DNA from: Mucinivorans sp036654415
Lineage (GTDB): Bacteria; Bacteroidota; Bacteroidia; Bacteroidales; Rikenellaceae
Assembly (NCBI GenBank): GCA_036654415.1
Contig: JAVVSB010000010.1
Coordinates: 1 to 46,151, forward strand
DNA: 46,151 bases
Direction: 5' to 3'
The translations under genes were made by a program, and so were the position numbers. Shown one piece after another: positions 23,322 to 32,208 of the stretch. Within the stretch, counting starts at the first letter, position 1; the number at the start of each line of letters is the position of its first letter. The notes beneath the pieces are model-generated. The model was given only the letters and a program-made list of their open reading frames with translations, was not told the origin of the DNA and did no database searches.

Positions 23322-24506
23322 TTATTCCACAAAAAGCACTAACCCTTTAAGGTATTCACCTTCAGGATGGAATATGTTGATTGGGTGGTCTGCTCCCTGG
23401 CTCATCTGGTGCAAGATACGCACCCTCCTTCCAGCTATGGCAGCAGCGGAAAAGACCACTGTGCGAAACTGGTCACGGCTAACGGCTTGCGAACAGCTGA
23501 AAGTAAAAAGTATGCCTCCAGGAGCTATTTTTTCAAAAGCCTTGGCGTTAAGTCTCTTATACCCCTGTAATGCATTAGGCAATGCGCTGTGGTGTTTTGC
23601 ATAAGCGGGCGGGTCTAAAATTATCAAATCGTATTTTTGAGCGCCCATATCGCGCATAAATTCTAGCGTGTCGCTTGTAAACTCTCCATGGGCTGTATTG
23701 CCTGGAAAATTGAGTTCTATATTCTTGGTACACAAATCCATAGCTTTAGCCGAACTATCAACCGAGTCGCACATAGTGGCCCCACCAGCGAGGGCATAAA
23801 GCGAGAATCCACCCGTATAGCAAAAAGTATTGAGTACACGTCGCCCAGTAGCGTAATGGCCCACCAAGGCACGGTTGTCACGCTGGTCAAGAAAGAAGCC
23901 TGTCTTTTGTCCCCCCTCCCAGTTAGCGCGGAACTTTAACCCATTCTCCATTACATACTGCTCGCGTGATTCATCGTAGCTACCCCAGATATACCCCTCT
24001 GTGGCTTGAATCTCACTTTTGGGTGGCAGCGTGCCGTTGCTCTTGTGGTATATGGCCGTCAAACTACTTCCAAGGACCATCTTCAGAGTCTCTACAATAC
24101 TCTCTATACTCAGGTACATACCCACCGTGTGACACTGCACCACAGCCACAGTGTCGTATATGTCAACCACCAATCCAGGTAGCGAATCACCCTCTCCGTG
24201 AATCAGACGGTAGCAGTTTGTCTGAGTCGACAGATGTAACGCCACACGCAGAGCATAGGCCTCTGCCACACGCTCGTTCCACCACGTCTGGTCAATGGGT
24301 TCGGGTGAGAAACTCAGAACCCGCACCGCAATTGAACCGATGGCCGAATGTCCCTGCGCAATAAACTTATCGTCAGCGGTGTACACCTGCACCATCTCAC
24401 CCTCCTGCACCTCTGCCGACGAAGAGTGGATAGCTCCCGAGAATATCCAAGGGTGATTTCTGAGCAGCGACTCTTGCTTGCCTCGTTTCAATTTTATTGT
24501 AACCAT
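23322..24506 (-). CDS. rlmI: 23S rRNA m5C methyltransferase, RlmI-like
   Basis: RlmI-type enzymes use SAM to methylate a cytosine of 23S rRNA (C1962 in E. coli). The 394 residues comprise an N-terminal PUA domain (KRGKQESLLRNHPWIFSGAI, about 5-75), a central EEHEE-like part (GLVVDIYDTVAVVQ) and a Rossmann methyltransferase domain with motif I NTFCYTGGFSLYALAGGA, motif IV LDPPAYAKHHSAL and the catalytic-region Cys in FTFSCSQAVSRDQF. It is the last gene of the five-gene operon, 6 bp after the OstA-like gene. A MITE-like repeat follows its stop and may serve as its 3' end. Confidence 0.92.
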   Translation of the reverse strand: MVTIKLKRGKQESLLRNHPWIFSGAIHSSSAEVQEGEMVQVYTADDKFIAQGHSAIGSIAVRVLSFSPEPIDQTWWNERVAEAYALRVALHLSTQTNCYRLIHGEGDSLPGLVVDIYDTVAVVQCHTVGMYLSIESIVETLKMVLGSSLTAIYHKSNGTLPPKSEIQATEGYIWGSYDESREQYVMENGLKFRANWEGGQKTGFFLDQRDNRALVGHYATGRRVLNTFCYTGGFSLYALAGGATMCDSVDSSAKAMDLCTKNIELNFPGNTAHGEFTSDTLEFMRDMGAQKYDLIILDPPAYAKHHSALPNALQGYKRLNAKAFEKIAPGGILFTFSCSQAVSRDQFRTVVFSAAAIAGRRVRILHQMSQGADHPINIFHPEGEYLKGLVLFVE

Positions 24507-24512
24507 ATTTTA

Positions 24513-26837
24513 TTATAACATTAATGTTCGCTCGGTGAAATATTCTGGCGTAACGCTTGGAATATCAACTCTGTCGCTCCATTGATTCTCTTTTATGAGT
24601 TGTTGTTTGTAGGCGTTGATACGTTTTTCAATCTCAAATGTGGGGCGTGCTTTATTCTCGTACTCTGCCCTTTGCGAGGGGTAGAGCGAGCGCGGGCTAA
24701 TCTCCCACGCGCTCAGCGGTCTAAGCTCTGGGCTCCACGAAAAGCCTTTGAGCCTTTGAGTGTTGTCTTTTGGAATTTGGTCAAGTGGGTAGAAGGCAAA
24801 TTTCTTTTGCCCCTCCCACACAATCTCACGCAGTTCTCGCTTCTCAAAATATATTATCATTGATGGGCACTCAATGGTGGCAAAGGCCGCTGTATATCCC
24901 TCATTATCCATGAAATAGTAATTCATGACATTGCCCGTAAGCACGGCTGAGTCCAACTCATTGCCCGTAAAGTAGACCTCCAAGCGTTTGCCTTCGGCCT
25001 GATTAAAACGCGCGGTGTCCTGAGCCACAAGGTGTAGAGGTTTAACTTGTTGGGTTATGAATGGAGACCCAGTGCAGTCGGCCCAGTCTATCTGTTCCTC
25101 GGCTGAGTATATATCCATCTGGTCGGACGTTATCTGGTTAATTTCGTTCCATAGTATGGGCCTTCCATAGAGTGTAGCCATGGAGTCCACCGAATAACCC
25201 ACTGTCGAGTCACAAACCATTTGGGCCTGCATACTCCACATCCGCACGTTGTGATAGGCGCGAAGGACTCGCTCTTTGGGTGGTGTGGCTGTGGAGTCAA
25301 GTTTTGTGGAGTCGGCTTTTGTGACCGTTGAGTCCGCGGCTGTAAACTTCTCGCGGCGCGATGGCCCATTCACCACGCTATCCTCAAGCAGACTATCGGC
25401 AACCATTAAACTGTCTAAAGTCCGTAGACTATCTTCTGCCATTAGGCGGGCCGAGTCGGCCACCATTTGCTCTTTTTTGAGTACTCCTTTTGCTCTCTTC
25501 TTCTTTGTCTTTGGCGTGGCTGCCACTGATTTCTCCTTTTTTGGTTTCTTAACCTTTTTTGGAGGGACCTTTTTCTCTATTGGTAACACACTAGCCACAC
25601 TATCCTGCCACTGTATGGTGGAATCAGTGGCCAAGGTGTCGGCTAGGGGCAGACTGTCGGTGCGGTGGTTGACAGCACCATCCACCAACAAACTATCCGT
25701 TTGTTGGGGCTTGTGCATTTTTGTGCTATCTTTTGTTGTGCTATCTTTGGCATACACCTGTGGCACCTTATCGGCTTCTGGTACAGACTCTACAATGGAA
25801 TCATTGAGTTTTGATTGTCCAGCCTCGAAGGTGAACATCAGTATTGAATCGGCACGCATAAAGGTGGTATCGTCTTTTTTCTCGTTATAAGAGCGCACTG
25901 AAGGGTTGCGTGCTAATGTGGCCCGCCCCAGTGAGTCGTCATAGAAGCCCCAGTCGCTAAGGGCAATAGAGCGATTGGCTGTATCTAAAAGCTGAACGTT
26001 TCGCACCATGACTGCCTGACGCAGAGGCTGATAATAGGTCACCGTGTCACCCCACATCTCTTGGGCTTTTGTCAAGATATAGGCCTTGTCCACGAATTCA
26101 TATAGCTTGCGTTTGTTGAAGTAAAATCCTCGTTTTGCTGTCAGGAAGTTACTATCCTTGTCCCAAATATAGGCCCTTGATAGGAACTCTGCTACATCCT
26201 CATCAAGGTTGTAGCGCAATGAGTCGGTCTCTATCTTGTAGCTATCGGAGCGCATCTCCACATTTTCGAGTAGCTTTACTATATTGCTGTCGGCGTTGTA
26301 TTGTCCTCGCAGTGACTCCATAAAGTTATCCTTTTGTGTCATAATACCGCCACCGTAATATGTGCCTATACTGCTTTTGGTGTCGAAAGTAAGATTGTAG
26401 GTGTAGAGGGTCACATCGCCACGCAAAACCTTGACAATGGGGGCAAAGACTTGTGCGGTATTGGTGTTGCCATCATAGCTCACCTTGTCGCCATAGATAT
26501 ACGCTGAATCTTTATTGATAATGACCTTGCCAAAGCAGTCCATACGTTGCTCGTCATAGCGATAGGCTGAGTCGCACTGAATGATGGCTCCGTTGTGGTG
26601 AAAAAGCACATTACCCACCATGCGGATGGTGGAGTCGCCTTTAACTTTGTTTATATGGTCGGCATCGTAGTCCACCACAGCCTTTTGTGGTTTTTCATCG
26701 TTGTCCGACAATGTGGCTGTGGCCTTCTTTACGCTACTTTTGGGAGTGGTGGTTGCTTTCGAGACAGGGGGACTCTGTGCCAAAACCGAAAGGGCTATGA
26801 CACAAATTAATATGGCCAAAAAAGATACTCTTGTCAT
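24513..26837 (-). CDS. OstA-like (LptA-type) LPS transport protein
   Basis: The 774-residue exported protein has a signal peptide (1-20, ending VLAQ) and an OstA-like/LptA-fold region over about 55-340 (VVDYDADHINKVKGDSTIRM, GNVLFHHNGAIIQCDSAYRY, then successive GDKVSYDGNT-type strands). A very unusual linker at about 350-520 is packed with Asp-Ser-x units and a Lys-rich patch (PPKKVKKPKKEKS). A second OstA-like region follows (YGRPILWNEINQITSDQM onwards). LptA-type proteins bridge the periplasm for LPS passage to LptD, which is encoded at 6862-9642. It sits 3 bp after dut and 6 bp before rlmI. Confidence 0.85.
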   Translation of the reverse strand: MTRVSFLAILICVIALSVLAQSPPVSKATTTPKSSVKKATATLSDNDEKPQKAVVDYDADHINKVKGDSTIRMVGNVLFHHNGAIIQCDSAYRYDEQRMDCFGKVIINKDSAYIYGDKVSYDGNTNTAQVFAPIVKVLRGDVTLYTYNLTFDTKSSIGTYYGGGIMTQKDNFMESLRGQYNADSNIVKLLENVEMRSDSYKIETDSLRYNLDEDVAEFLSRAYIWDKDSNFLTAKRGFYFNKRKLYEFVDKAYILTKAQEMWGDTVTYYQPLRQAVMVRNVQLLDTANRSIALSDWGFYDDSLGRATLARNPSVRSYNEKKDDTTFMRADSILMFTFEAGQSKLNDSIVESVPEADKVPQVYAKDSTTKDSTKMHKPQQTDSLLVDGAVNHRTDSLPLADTLATDSTIQWQDSVASVLPIEKKVPPKKVKKPKKEKSVAATPKTKKKRAKGVLKKEQMVADSARLMAEDSLRTLDSLMVADSLLEDSVVNGPSRREKFTAADSTVTKADSTKLDSTATPPKERVLRAYHNVRMWSMQAQMVCDSTVGYSVDSMATLYGRPILWNEINQITSDQMDIYSAEEQIDWADCTGSPFITQQVKPLHLVAQDTARFNQAEGKRLEVYFTGNELDSAVLTGNVMNYYFMDNEGYTAAFATIECPSMIIYFEKRELREIVWEGQKKFAFYPLDQIPKDNTQRLKGFSWSPELRPLSAWEISPRSLYPSQRAEYENKARPTFEIEKRINAYKQQLIKENQWSDRVDIPSVTPEYFTERTLML

Positions 26838-26840
26838 CCT

Positions 26841-27275
26841 CTATTTCCCTGTTGAACCAAAACCACCTTGTCCGCGCTCACTGGGCTCTATTTCATTAAC
26901 CTGTTCCCATTGTCCGCGTTCATAATGTGCCAACACCATCTGAGCTATCCGCTCTCCGGGTTCAATAGTATAAGTGTCCTTTGATAGGTTCACTATAATG
27001 ACCTTTATTTCGCCCCTATAGTCGGGGTCGATTGTGCCAGGAGCGTTGAGCACCGTGATGCCGAATTTGGTTGCGAGACCACTGCGAGGCCTCACTTGTA
27101 ACTCTGTACCCAAAGGGAGTTGCACAAAGAGTCCAGTGGGTACAAGGGCGCGTTCAAGCGGGTGTAGCACAATTTGTTCTGTGATATCAGCGCGCAAATC
27201 CATGCCCACAGCTCCAGGGGTTTCGTACTCAGGAAGCTGGTTCGATGAGCGATTTATAACTTTAATCTTTTCCAT
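26841..27275 (-). CDS. dut: Deoxyuridine 5'-triphosphate nucleotidohydrolase
   Basis: dUTPase hydrolyses dUTP to dUMP and PPi, preventing uracil incorporation and supplying thymidylate synthesis. The 144-residue trimeric-type enzyme shows all five motifs: PGAVGMDLRA, RPRSGLATKFG, APGTIDPDYRGEIKV, PGERIAQMVL and the C-terminal RGQGGFGSTGK. Its start overlaps the last 22 bp of the flippase gene, indicating translational coupling, and the OstA-like gene begins 3 bp after its stop. Confidence 0.98.
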   Translation of the reverse strand: MEKIKVINRSSNQLPEYETPGAVGMDLRADITEQIVLHPLERALVPTGLFVQLPLGTELQVRPRSGLATKFGITVLNAPGTIDPDYRGEIKVIIVNLSKDTYTIEPGERIAQMVLAHYERGQWEQVNEIEPSERGQGGFGSTGK

Positions 27276-28687
27276 AATTTTTCATGCCACATGGCAAAAC
27301 AAACAAAAATCAAAAGTAGTAAAAAATTACAACAATACAGCATCACCCCATCAATGGCTTGCGCCAAGAGTGTACCTGCAAAATAGAGTACGGCCGTCAG
27401 AGCCATATAAATTAATATTGAACCCACTTGGTAGGGCACTTTATAGTGGCGTTGGTTGAAGTAGTAGCTCATGGTGACCATCACAGTGGCGGCCCCCAAG
27501 TGCGAGAGTGCCGCCCCGTAGTAGCCCATCGAGGGGATAAGCCATATGCAGAGCAGAACCGTGGTTAGCAGCCCTGTACAGGTCACATAGATGGCGTAGC
27601 GAGTCTTGTCCACCACCTTGTACCAAAACGACAGGTTGACCAGTATGCCCATAAGTAGATTGGCCACCAAAAGTATGGGTACCACCCCCATACCCACGCG
27701 GTATGAACGGTCGATAATCAGCGCAAAGAGTTCGTTAAAGAGCGATATGCCCAGAACCACGAACAACCCCGCGATGGTGAAATATTTCAGAGCCGCAGCG
27801 TTGAGCTTTAGGAAGTCATCTTTTTTGAAATTTTGCAGAAAAAAGGGTTCAGCCCCCAAGGTGTATATTTGCCTAAAGATAATCATCAGGGCTGCAATCT
27901 TGGCCACAGCACCATATATTCCCAGCTGGCTTAGGGCTATCTGTTCGGGTAGCAACCACCGTAACATCTGTCTGTCGAAGAAGTCGCCTCCCACCCCCAT
28001 AACCCCAGCTGCCATCAACGGCAAAGAGTAGCGGGCTACCTTAATAAAAATATCCATCGAGAAGCCTCTACACAATAGCTTAATGGAGTTGGGCATCAAC
28101 ATTAACAGTGAGACTCCACTAGCAATCAGGTTGGCCACTATAACCCACCCTGCCACCGCTGTGGCCCCATCAATAAAGGTGTAAAATAGGTAGCAGCAGA
28201 GTATATTAACCAACACTCCCGATATATTGACCACTGTGTAGTACAGGGCTTTGCCCTGTTGACGAAGGGCGGCCAACGGTATGGCGGCAATATTGTCCAC
28301 GGCAATTAGGGCAGCCGTCATCACCAGGTACCACGTTCTGTCACTATAGCCCATCACATCCGATATAGGCCCTTGAAATATGGTCGTCAAAGCAAAAAAC
28401 AGTAGAGCCAACATAGAGACCGCTCCCCAAAGTGTGGTAAAGAGCCGTTTTTGTTCTGTCAACGTTTCGGCTTTGGCCGCCCAGCGAAAGTATGCTGTGG
28501 CCATACCCATGGTTAAAAGTACGTTGGCAAAGGGTATCAGCCCATAGAGCAGGGTTACCTCGCCATAGACCCCCGTGGCCATAATACGGGTAAAGTATGG
28601 GGTAAGCAGGTAGTTGAGGAACTTGGCCAGTATGGTACTCGTGCCGTAGATTGCCGTTTGTGAGGCCAGTTGTCTTATTTTACTCAT
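27254..28687 (-). CDS. Polysaccharide/lipid-linked sugar flippase (Wzx/MATE-like)
   Basis: The 477-residue protein is hydrophobic throughout, with about 14 predicted helices and the N-terminal pattern of the Wzx/MurJ-type MOP superfamily (SQTAIYGTSTILAKFLNYLLTP in segments, TRIMATGVYGEVTLLYGLIPF). These proteins flip undecaprenyl-linked sugar units across the inner membrane for surface polysaccharide or wall precursor export. It lies 6 bp after murF/alr and overlaps dut by 22 bp. This position suggests an envelope role, but the substrate cannot be read from sequence. Confidence 0.88.
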   Translation of the reverse strand: MSKIRQLASQTAIYGTSTILAKFLNYLLTPYFTRIMATGVYGEVTLLYGLIPFANVLLTMGMATAYFRWAAKAETLTEQKRLFTTLWGAVSMLALLFFALTTIFQGPISDVMGYSDRTWYLVMTAALIAVDNIAAIPLAALRQQGKALYYTVVNISGVLVNILCCYLFYTFIDGATAVAGWVIVANLIASGVSLLMLMPNSIKLLCRGFSMDIFIKVARYSLPLMAAGVMGVGGDFFDRQMLRWLLPEQIALSQLGIYGAVAKIAALMIIFRQIYTLGAEPFFLQNFKKDDFLKLNAAALKYFTIAGLFVVLGISLFNELFALIIDRSYRVGMGVVPILLVANLLMGILVNLSFWYKVVDKTRYAIYVTCTGLLTTVLLCIWLIPSMGYYGAALSHLGAATVMVTMSYYFNQRHYKVPYQVGSILIYMALTAVLYFAGTLLAQAIDGVMLYCCNFLLLLIFVCFAMWHEKLWKRLKL

Positions 28688-28693
28688 CGAGGG

Positions 28694-30940
28694 CTATTGG
28701 CTAACATATATTCGTTTGATACGTGAGGAGACCGAGGTTAGTATCTCGTAGCAGATGGTGCCCGAGGCCTTGGCCAGTTGTTCGGCTGTTGGGTTCTCTC
28801 CAAAAATGACTACACTCTGGCCTACAGTTACTTCGTGGCATGAACTGAGGTCTACAATGGTGGTGTCCATACATATATTCCCGATTGTGGGGCACAACTT
28901 ATCGCCAACCAAGAATTTACCTACACCGCACCCCAAAGCTCGTGACAATCCATCGGCATAACCTAAGGCCAAAATGCCAATGCGCGTGGTCCCATTTAGC
29001 TGACCACGTCGATTGTAGCCCACTGTTTCAGGAGGTGTAATCTCTTTAATTTGCACAATACGAGTGGTTAATCGGCTCACAATTTGAACCTTATCGCTCC
29101 CAAAACCATAGAGCCCTATGCCAAGGCGCACCATGTCGTAGTGTGCTTGAGGAAAACGTTCGATGGCTGCGCTGTTGCATATATGACGGCGTATTTTTGT
29201 GTTGGGTAGAGCCTTCATTATACGAAGGCTTAGTCGGTCAAATAGTGCTATCTGTGAACTGGTAAAGTCATCCTCAGCCCCATCTTCCGAAGCGGCCAAG
29301 TGCGAAAATATGGTGCTCACGCTGACTACATCAGTGGAGCGCAATACTTTTATAAGGTCATCTATCTGAGGCTCCATAAAGCCTAGACGGTGCATTCCCG
29401 AATCAATCTTGAGGTGTATGGGTAGCCCCTTAAGGCCACAGGCACGTACTGTGCGTATATAATCCTCTAGCGAGAGTTTAGAGTAAATTTCCGGTTCCAA
29501 ATTGTGCTCCACCATTTGCGCATAGCTCCCCGAGGCGGCGTTGAGCACCACAATACGGCTTCCGATGCCTGCCGCGCGGAGTTCCACCCCCTCGTCGGCA
29601 TAGGCCACCGCCAGTAGTTCCACCCCCTGGCGTTCCATAAGCCTTGCCACCTGCACACCACCTGCGCCATAGGCTTGTGCCTTAATCATAGCCACCAACG
29701 AGCATGTAGTGGGTAGTAACGAACGGTAGTAATTTAGATTTTCGCTCAAAGCCGCAAGCGACACCTCAAGCACGGTGGTGTGGGTGCGGCTCTCCAGGGC
29801 GGCACTTACACTCTCAAACCCAAAATTGCGTGCCCCCTTGACCAAAACTACCGCGTTGGCAAAGTCTTGTAAGTCGAGCTCCGAGAGCAGTTGCTCAGTT
29901 GTGTGGTAGAATTTAGAGGTTACTGTAAAACCATTGGCATTAGAGGATAGAGAATCCCCCACACCTATAAAAATGTCTATACCGCTACGGTTTATAATAT
30001 CCGTGAGCAAAGAGTAGTCTGTAAAATTAAAAATATCGGATAACACTACCACTCTGCGTTTTGCAGGCAGCGAGGCTGCATATTCTATGGCATGTACCAG
30101 CGAGGTTATATCACAATTATAGCTGTCGTTGACAATGGTACTCCCTAGGAAACCCTGCTCCACCTCCAACCTCATGGCCACAGGTTGCAGTATCTCCACT
30201 GGGGAGTGGCTTAGACTTAAAAGGTCATACAGAGCCAGTACTGAGCCTAGGTTTTGTTGCTCTACCGACCCTTCGCTTTGGTTGCGTATCACCGTTGAGC
30301 ACCCCTTAAAAAGGAGCTCCTTTTCGCTCCGTTTTTGTTCCTGATTCTCGAAGTTTTCGCCATGTGCTGTCCCTAAATTCGTAAAGATGCCAATTGTGGG
30401 GGCCACCATTTTATGGAGTCGCTCCATCTGTCCTGGAGCCGATATGCCAGCCTCGATGACCACCAAAGATTCGTCACCTTCGATAAGAAGCAGAGACAGA
30501 GCTACCCCCAGTTGTGAGTTGTAGCTGCCAGGGCTGCGCAGTAGCTTGCCGTTTTCGGCTAGCCATAGTTGCGCAATCCACTCCTTGACAATGGTTTTGC
30601 CGTTGCTGCCCGTAATGGCAACCACTGGGCCATGGTATTGTGCGCGGTGGTAGGCGGCCAGACGCTGTAGTGCCTCTAGTGAATTATTAACCACCACAAA
30701 ACCACTATTTTGAGTGCTTATGCCCTGTGGCATGGTCTCGACCAAAAAACCGCATACCCCGCGCTGAATCATGGTCTCTATATAGTTATGCCCATCGTGA
30801 TTTATACCCCGCATGGCAACAAAAAAAGCCTCGGGACTTACCATCGAACGACTGTCGGTGGCCACGGAAGTTACCTCGGAGTCCTTGCCCCGAAGCGAGC
30901 CGCCAACAATGGTGGCAATTTGTGAAAGTTTATACCTCAT
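28694..30940 (-). CDS. murF-alr: Fused UDP-MurNAc-tripeptide:D-Ala-D-Ala ligase / alanine racemase
   Basis: The 748-residue fusion would make D-alanine and also resembles the ligase adding D-Ala-D-Ala to UDP-MurNAc-tripeptide. The MurF half (about 1-375) has the P-loop ITGSNGKTIVKEW, LGTAHGENFENQE and SEKELLFKG. The Alr half (about 385-748) has the PLP lysine near 420 (MIKAQAYGAG), HLKIDSGMHRLGF, the catalytic Tyr near 642 (VGYNRRG) and LGYADGLSR. The MurF motif normally reading DDSYNANP is NDSYNCDI, so ligase activity may be weakened. ATG at 30940 is chosen over a TTG 12 nt upstream. It is the first gene of a five-gene operon. Confidence 0.93.
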   Translation of the reverse strand: MRYKLSQIATIVGGSLRGKDSEVTSVATDSRSMVSPEAFFVAMRGINHDGHNYIETMIQRGVCGFLVETMPQGISTQNSGFVVVNNSLEALQRLAAYHRAQYHGPVVAITGSNGKTIVKEWIAQLWLAENGKLLRSPGSYNSQLGVALSLLLIEGDESLVVIEAGISAPGQMERLHKMVAPTIGIFTNLGTAHGENFENQEQKRSEKELLFKGCSTVIRNQSEGSVEQQNLGSVLALYDLLSLSHSPVEILQPVAMRLEVEQGFLGSTIVNDSYNCDITSLVHAIEYAASLPAKRRVVVLSDIFNFTDYSLLTDIINRSGIDIFIGVGDSLSSNANGFTVTSKFYHTTEQLLSELDLQDFANAVVLVKGARNFGFESVSAALESRTHTTVLEVSLAALSENLNYYRSLLPTTCSLVAMIKAQAYGAGGVQVARLMERQGVELLAVAYADEGVELRAAGIGSRIVVLNAASGSYAQMVEHNLEPEIYSKLSLEDYIRTVRACGLKGLPIHLKIDSGMHRLGFMEPQIDDLIKVLRSTDVVSVSTIFSHLAASEDGAEDDFTSSQIALFDRLSLRIMKALPNTKIRRHICNSAAIERFPQAHYDMVRLGIGLYGFGSDKVQIVSRLTTRIVQIKEITPPETVGYNRRGQLNGTTRIGILALGYADGLSRALGCGVGKFLVGDKLCPTIGNICMDTTIVDLSSCHEVTVGQSVVIFGENPTAEQLAKASGTICYEILTSVSSRIKRIYVSQ

Positions 30941-30949
30941 TCTTGGGAA

Positions 30950-30957
30950 CAAAGGTA
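30950..30957 (-). promoter_or_regulatory. -7 box just before murF-alr
   Basis: TACCTTTG on the minus strand (30957-30950) matches TAnnTTTG and ends 9 nt before the chosen ATG, predicting an almost leaderless transcript. This supports ATG 30940 over the TTG inside the box region. Confidence 0.45.
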
Positions 30958-31025
30958 CAACTTTTCAATAAATATATCTATAAAATAAGCCCCGCGAAAT
31001 AACCATGTCATCTCTCGGGGCCTAG

Positions 31026-31185
31026 AAGCTCTTTTAATCTCTTTCCAGCATTTTATATCCACCCTTTTTGTACTCTTTTTTCGCTGATTTTTGAGTTGTA
31101 GTCCACTACTATCTCGGTAAATCATCGATGAAAATAGCCTCAAAAATAGTAGTAATAAAATTTTGAAAACAAATTAAAACAGCTT
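31026..31185 (+). repeat. MITE-like repeat, copy C (160 bp, reference copy)
   Basis: This is the most complete copy. It begins AAGCTCTTTTAATC and ends AACAAATTAAAACAGCTT, and the outer 38 bases of each side form an imperfect inverted repeat. The centre carries the palindrome TCATCGATGA. It has no coding capacity. It lies 6 bp past the stop codon of the HU-CCDC81 gene, and nothing else is seen in this 251-bp gap apart from the murF-alr promoter. Confidence 0.85.
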
Positions 31186-31191
31186 ATAAAT

Positions 31192-32172
31192 CTATTTACT
31201 TGGTGGGGTGGCCACCTCAGGGGTTGTGGTGGTCGATGGTGCCATATTTTCGATATGTTCGGGGGTCAGCTCAATGGTTGGATTGGTCACCATTTGACCA
31301 TAAATCATTAGCCCAATGACAATAAGTGCAGCCGCGATGGCTACAATAAGTATAATGTCATTTTTTGACCACCCTGATGCTTTTTGCCGTGGAGCCGTGC
31401 GTCGTTGTGGTCCGCGTTGGGCAGCTCCAGGTGCTGAGGGTCTTACCCCTTGTTGAGGAGGCATAGGTCGTTGCGATGGTCCACCTGTCCCCTGCATTGG
31501 GCGCTGAGGCTGTTGTGTGGGGCGTTGTCCAGCAGGGCGTGGTTGTCCCATTGCCACTTGTGGGGCTCCATTTTGGTGTGTATGTCCACCTCCATTAATT
31601 GGGGCTGGCCCAGTGGGGCGGTTGGGTTCACCATATCCTGCGCGTTGAGTGGCAGGCCGTTGTTGTTGTGGAGTAGTAAATTGCCGTGGAGCCGTAATGG
31701 GAGGTACCACAGCGCGGGCAGGTGTGACCACAGTTCGCGAGGCTGGGCGAGTGTATGGAGGCTCAAAGCGGTTGGCTTCCATTGATTGCGTTACATGTGG
31801 TATGGCTGGTGCAGGCGTGGGCACAGGGGCCTCAGCAACGACCACTTTTGGGATTTCGGTCACCATCGATATGGCTCCGTTGTCGTTCATGCCCAGCAGC
31901 CCCAACTGCTCGATATAGTATTTGCCTTTGGTCTCAAGCACCGATTCGATATGTTCGATATACCCCTGAAGGATGTTCTGTGCATCCTCTTTTTCGAGCC
32001 CCATCTCCTGAGCTATTGCCTTGCAGAGAGTCTCCTGGTCATCTTGTTTAAGAAATGGGCTAAAGACGGTGGCCTCCAACGGAGCCCCCTCTTTTCGCAG
32101 AAAAGCCCCAAAATTGGGTAGAACAAGACGTGTATGCTTGGTTATTAATTTGACTAAAAGTTCGTTTTCCAT
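31192..32172 (-). CDS. HU-CCDC81-type domain membrane protein
   Basis: The 326-residue protein begins with an HU-like domain of the CCDC81 bacterial type (LITKHTRLVLPNFGAFL, TVFSPFLKQDDQETL, residues 5-110; KYYIEQLGLLGMNDNGAI). A Pro/Gln/Arg-rich low-complexity linker (about 130-265, with RPTQQPQRPMQG, RPMPPQQGVRP) follows, then one transmembrane helix (about 274-294) and a short extracytoplasmic tail. Related Bacteroidota proteins carry a C-terminal SPOR domain that binds septal peptidoglycan; here it is absent. A role linked to cell division or the envelope is inference. TAACTTTG at 32216-32209 is a good promoter box. Confidence 0.8.
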   Translation of the reverse strand: MENELLVKLITKHTRLVLPNFGAFLRKEGAPLEATVFSPFLKQDDQETLCKAIAQEMGLEKEDAQNILQGYIEHIESVLETKGKYYIEQLGLLGMNDNGAISMVTEIPKVVVAEAPVPTPAPAIPHVTQSMEANRFEPPYTRPASRTVVTPARAVVPPITAPRQFTTPQQQRPATQRAGYGEPNRPTGPAPINGGGHTHQNGAPQVAMGQPRPAGQRPTQQPQRPMQGTGGPSQRPMPPQQGVRPSAPGAAQRGPQRRTAPRQKASGWSKNDIILIVAIAAALIVIGLMIYGQMVTNPTIELTPEHIENMAPSTTTTPEVATPPSK

Positions 32173-32208
32173 CTCATTGAATTTTTGTAGTGTTACTACA
32201 CTTTAGGA

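Noticed and set aside
25276..25890. 204-aa plus-strand ORF antisense to the OstA-like gene
   Set aside because: It mirrors the Asp-Ser repeat linker, whose biased codons keep the antisense frame open (many Ser/Val/Phe).
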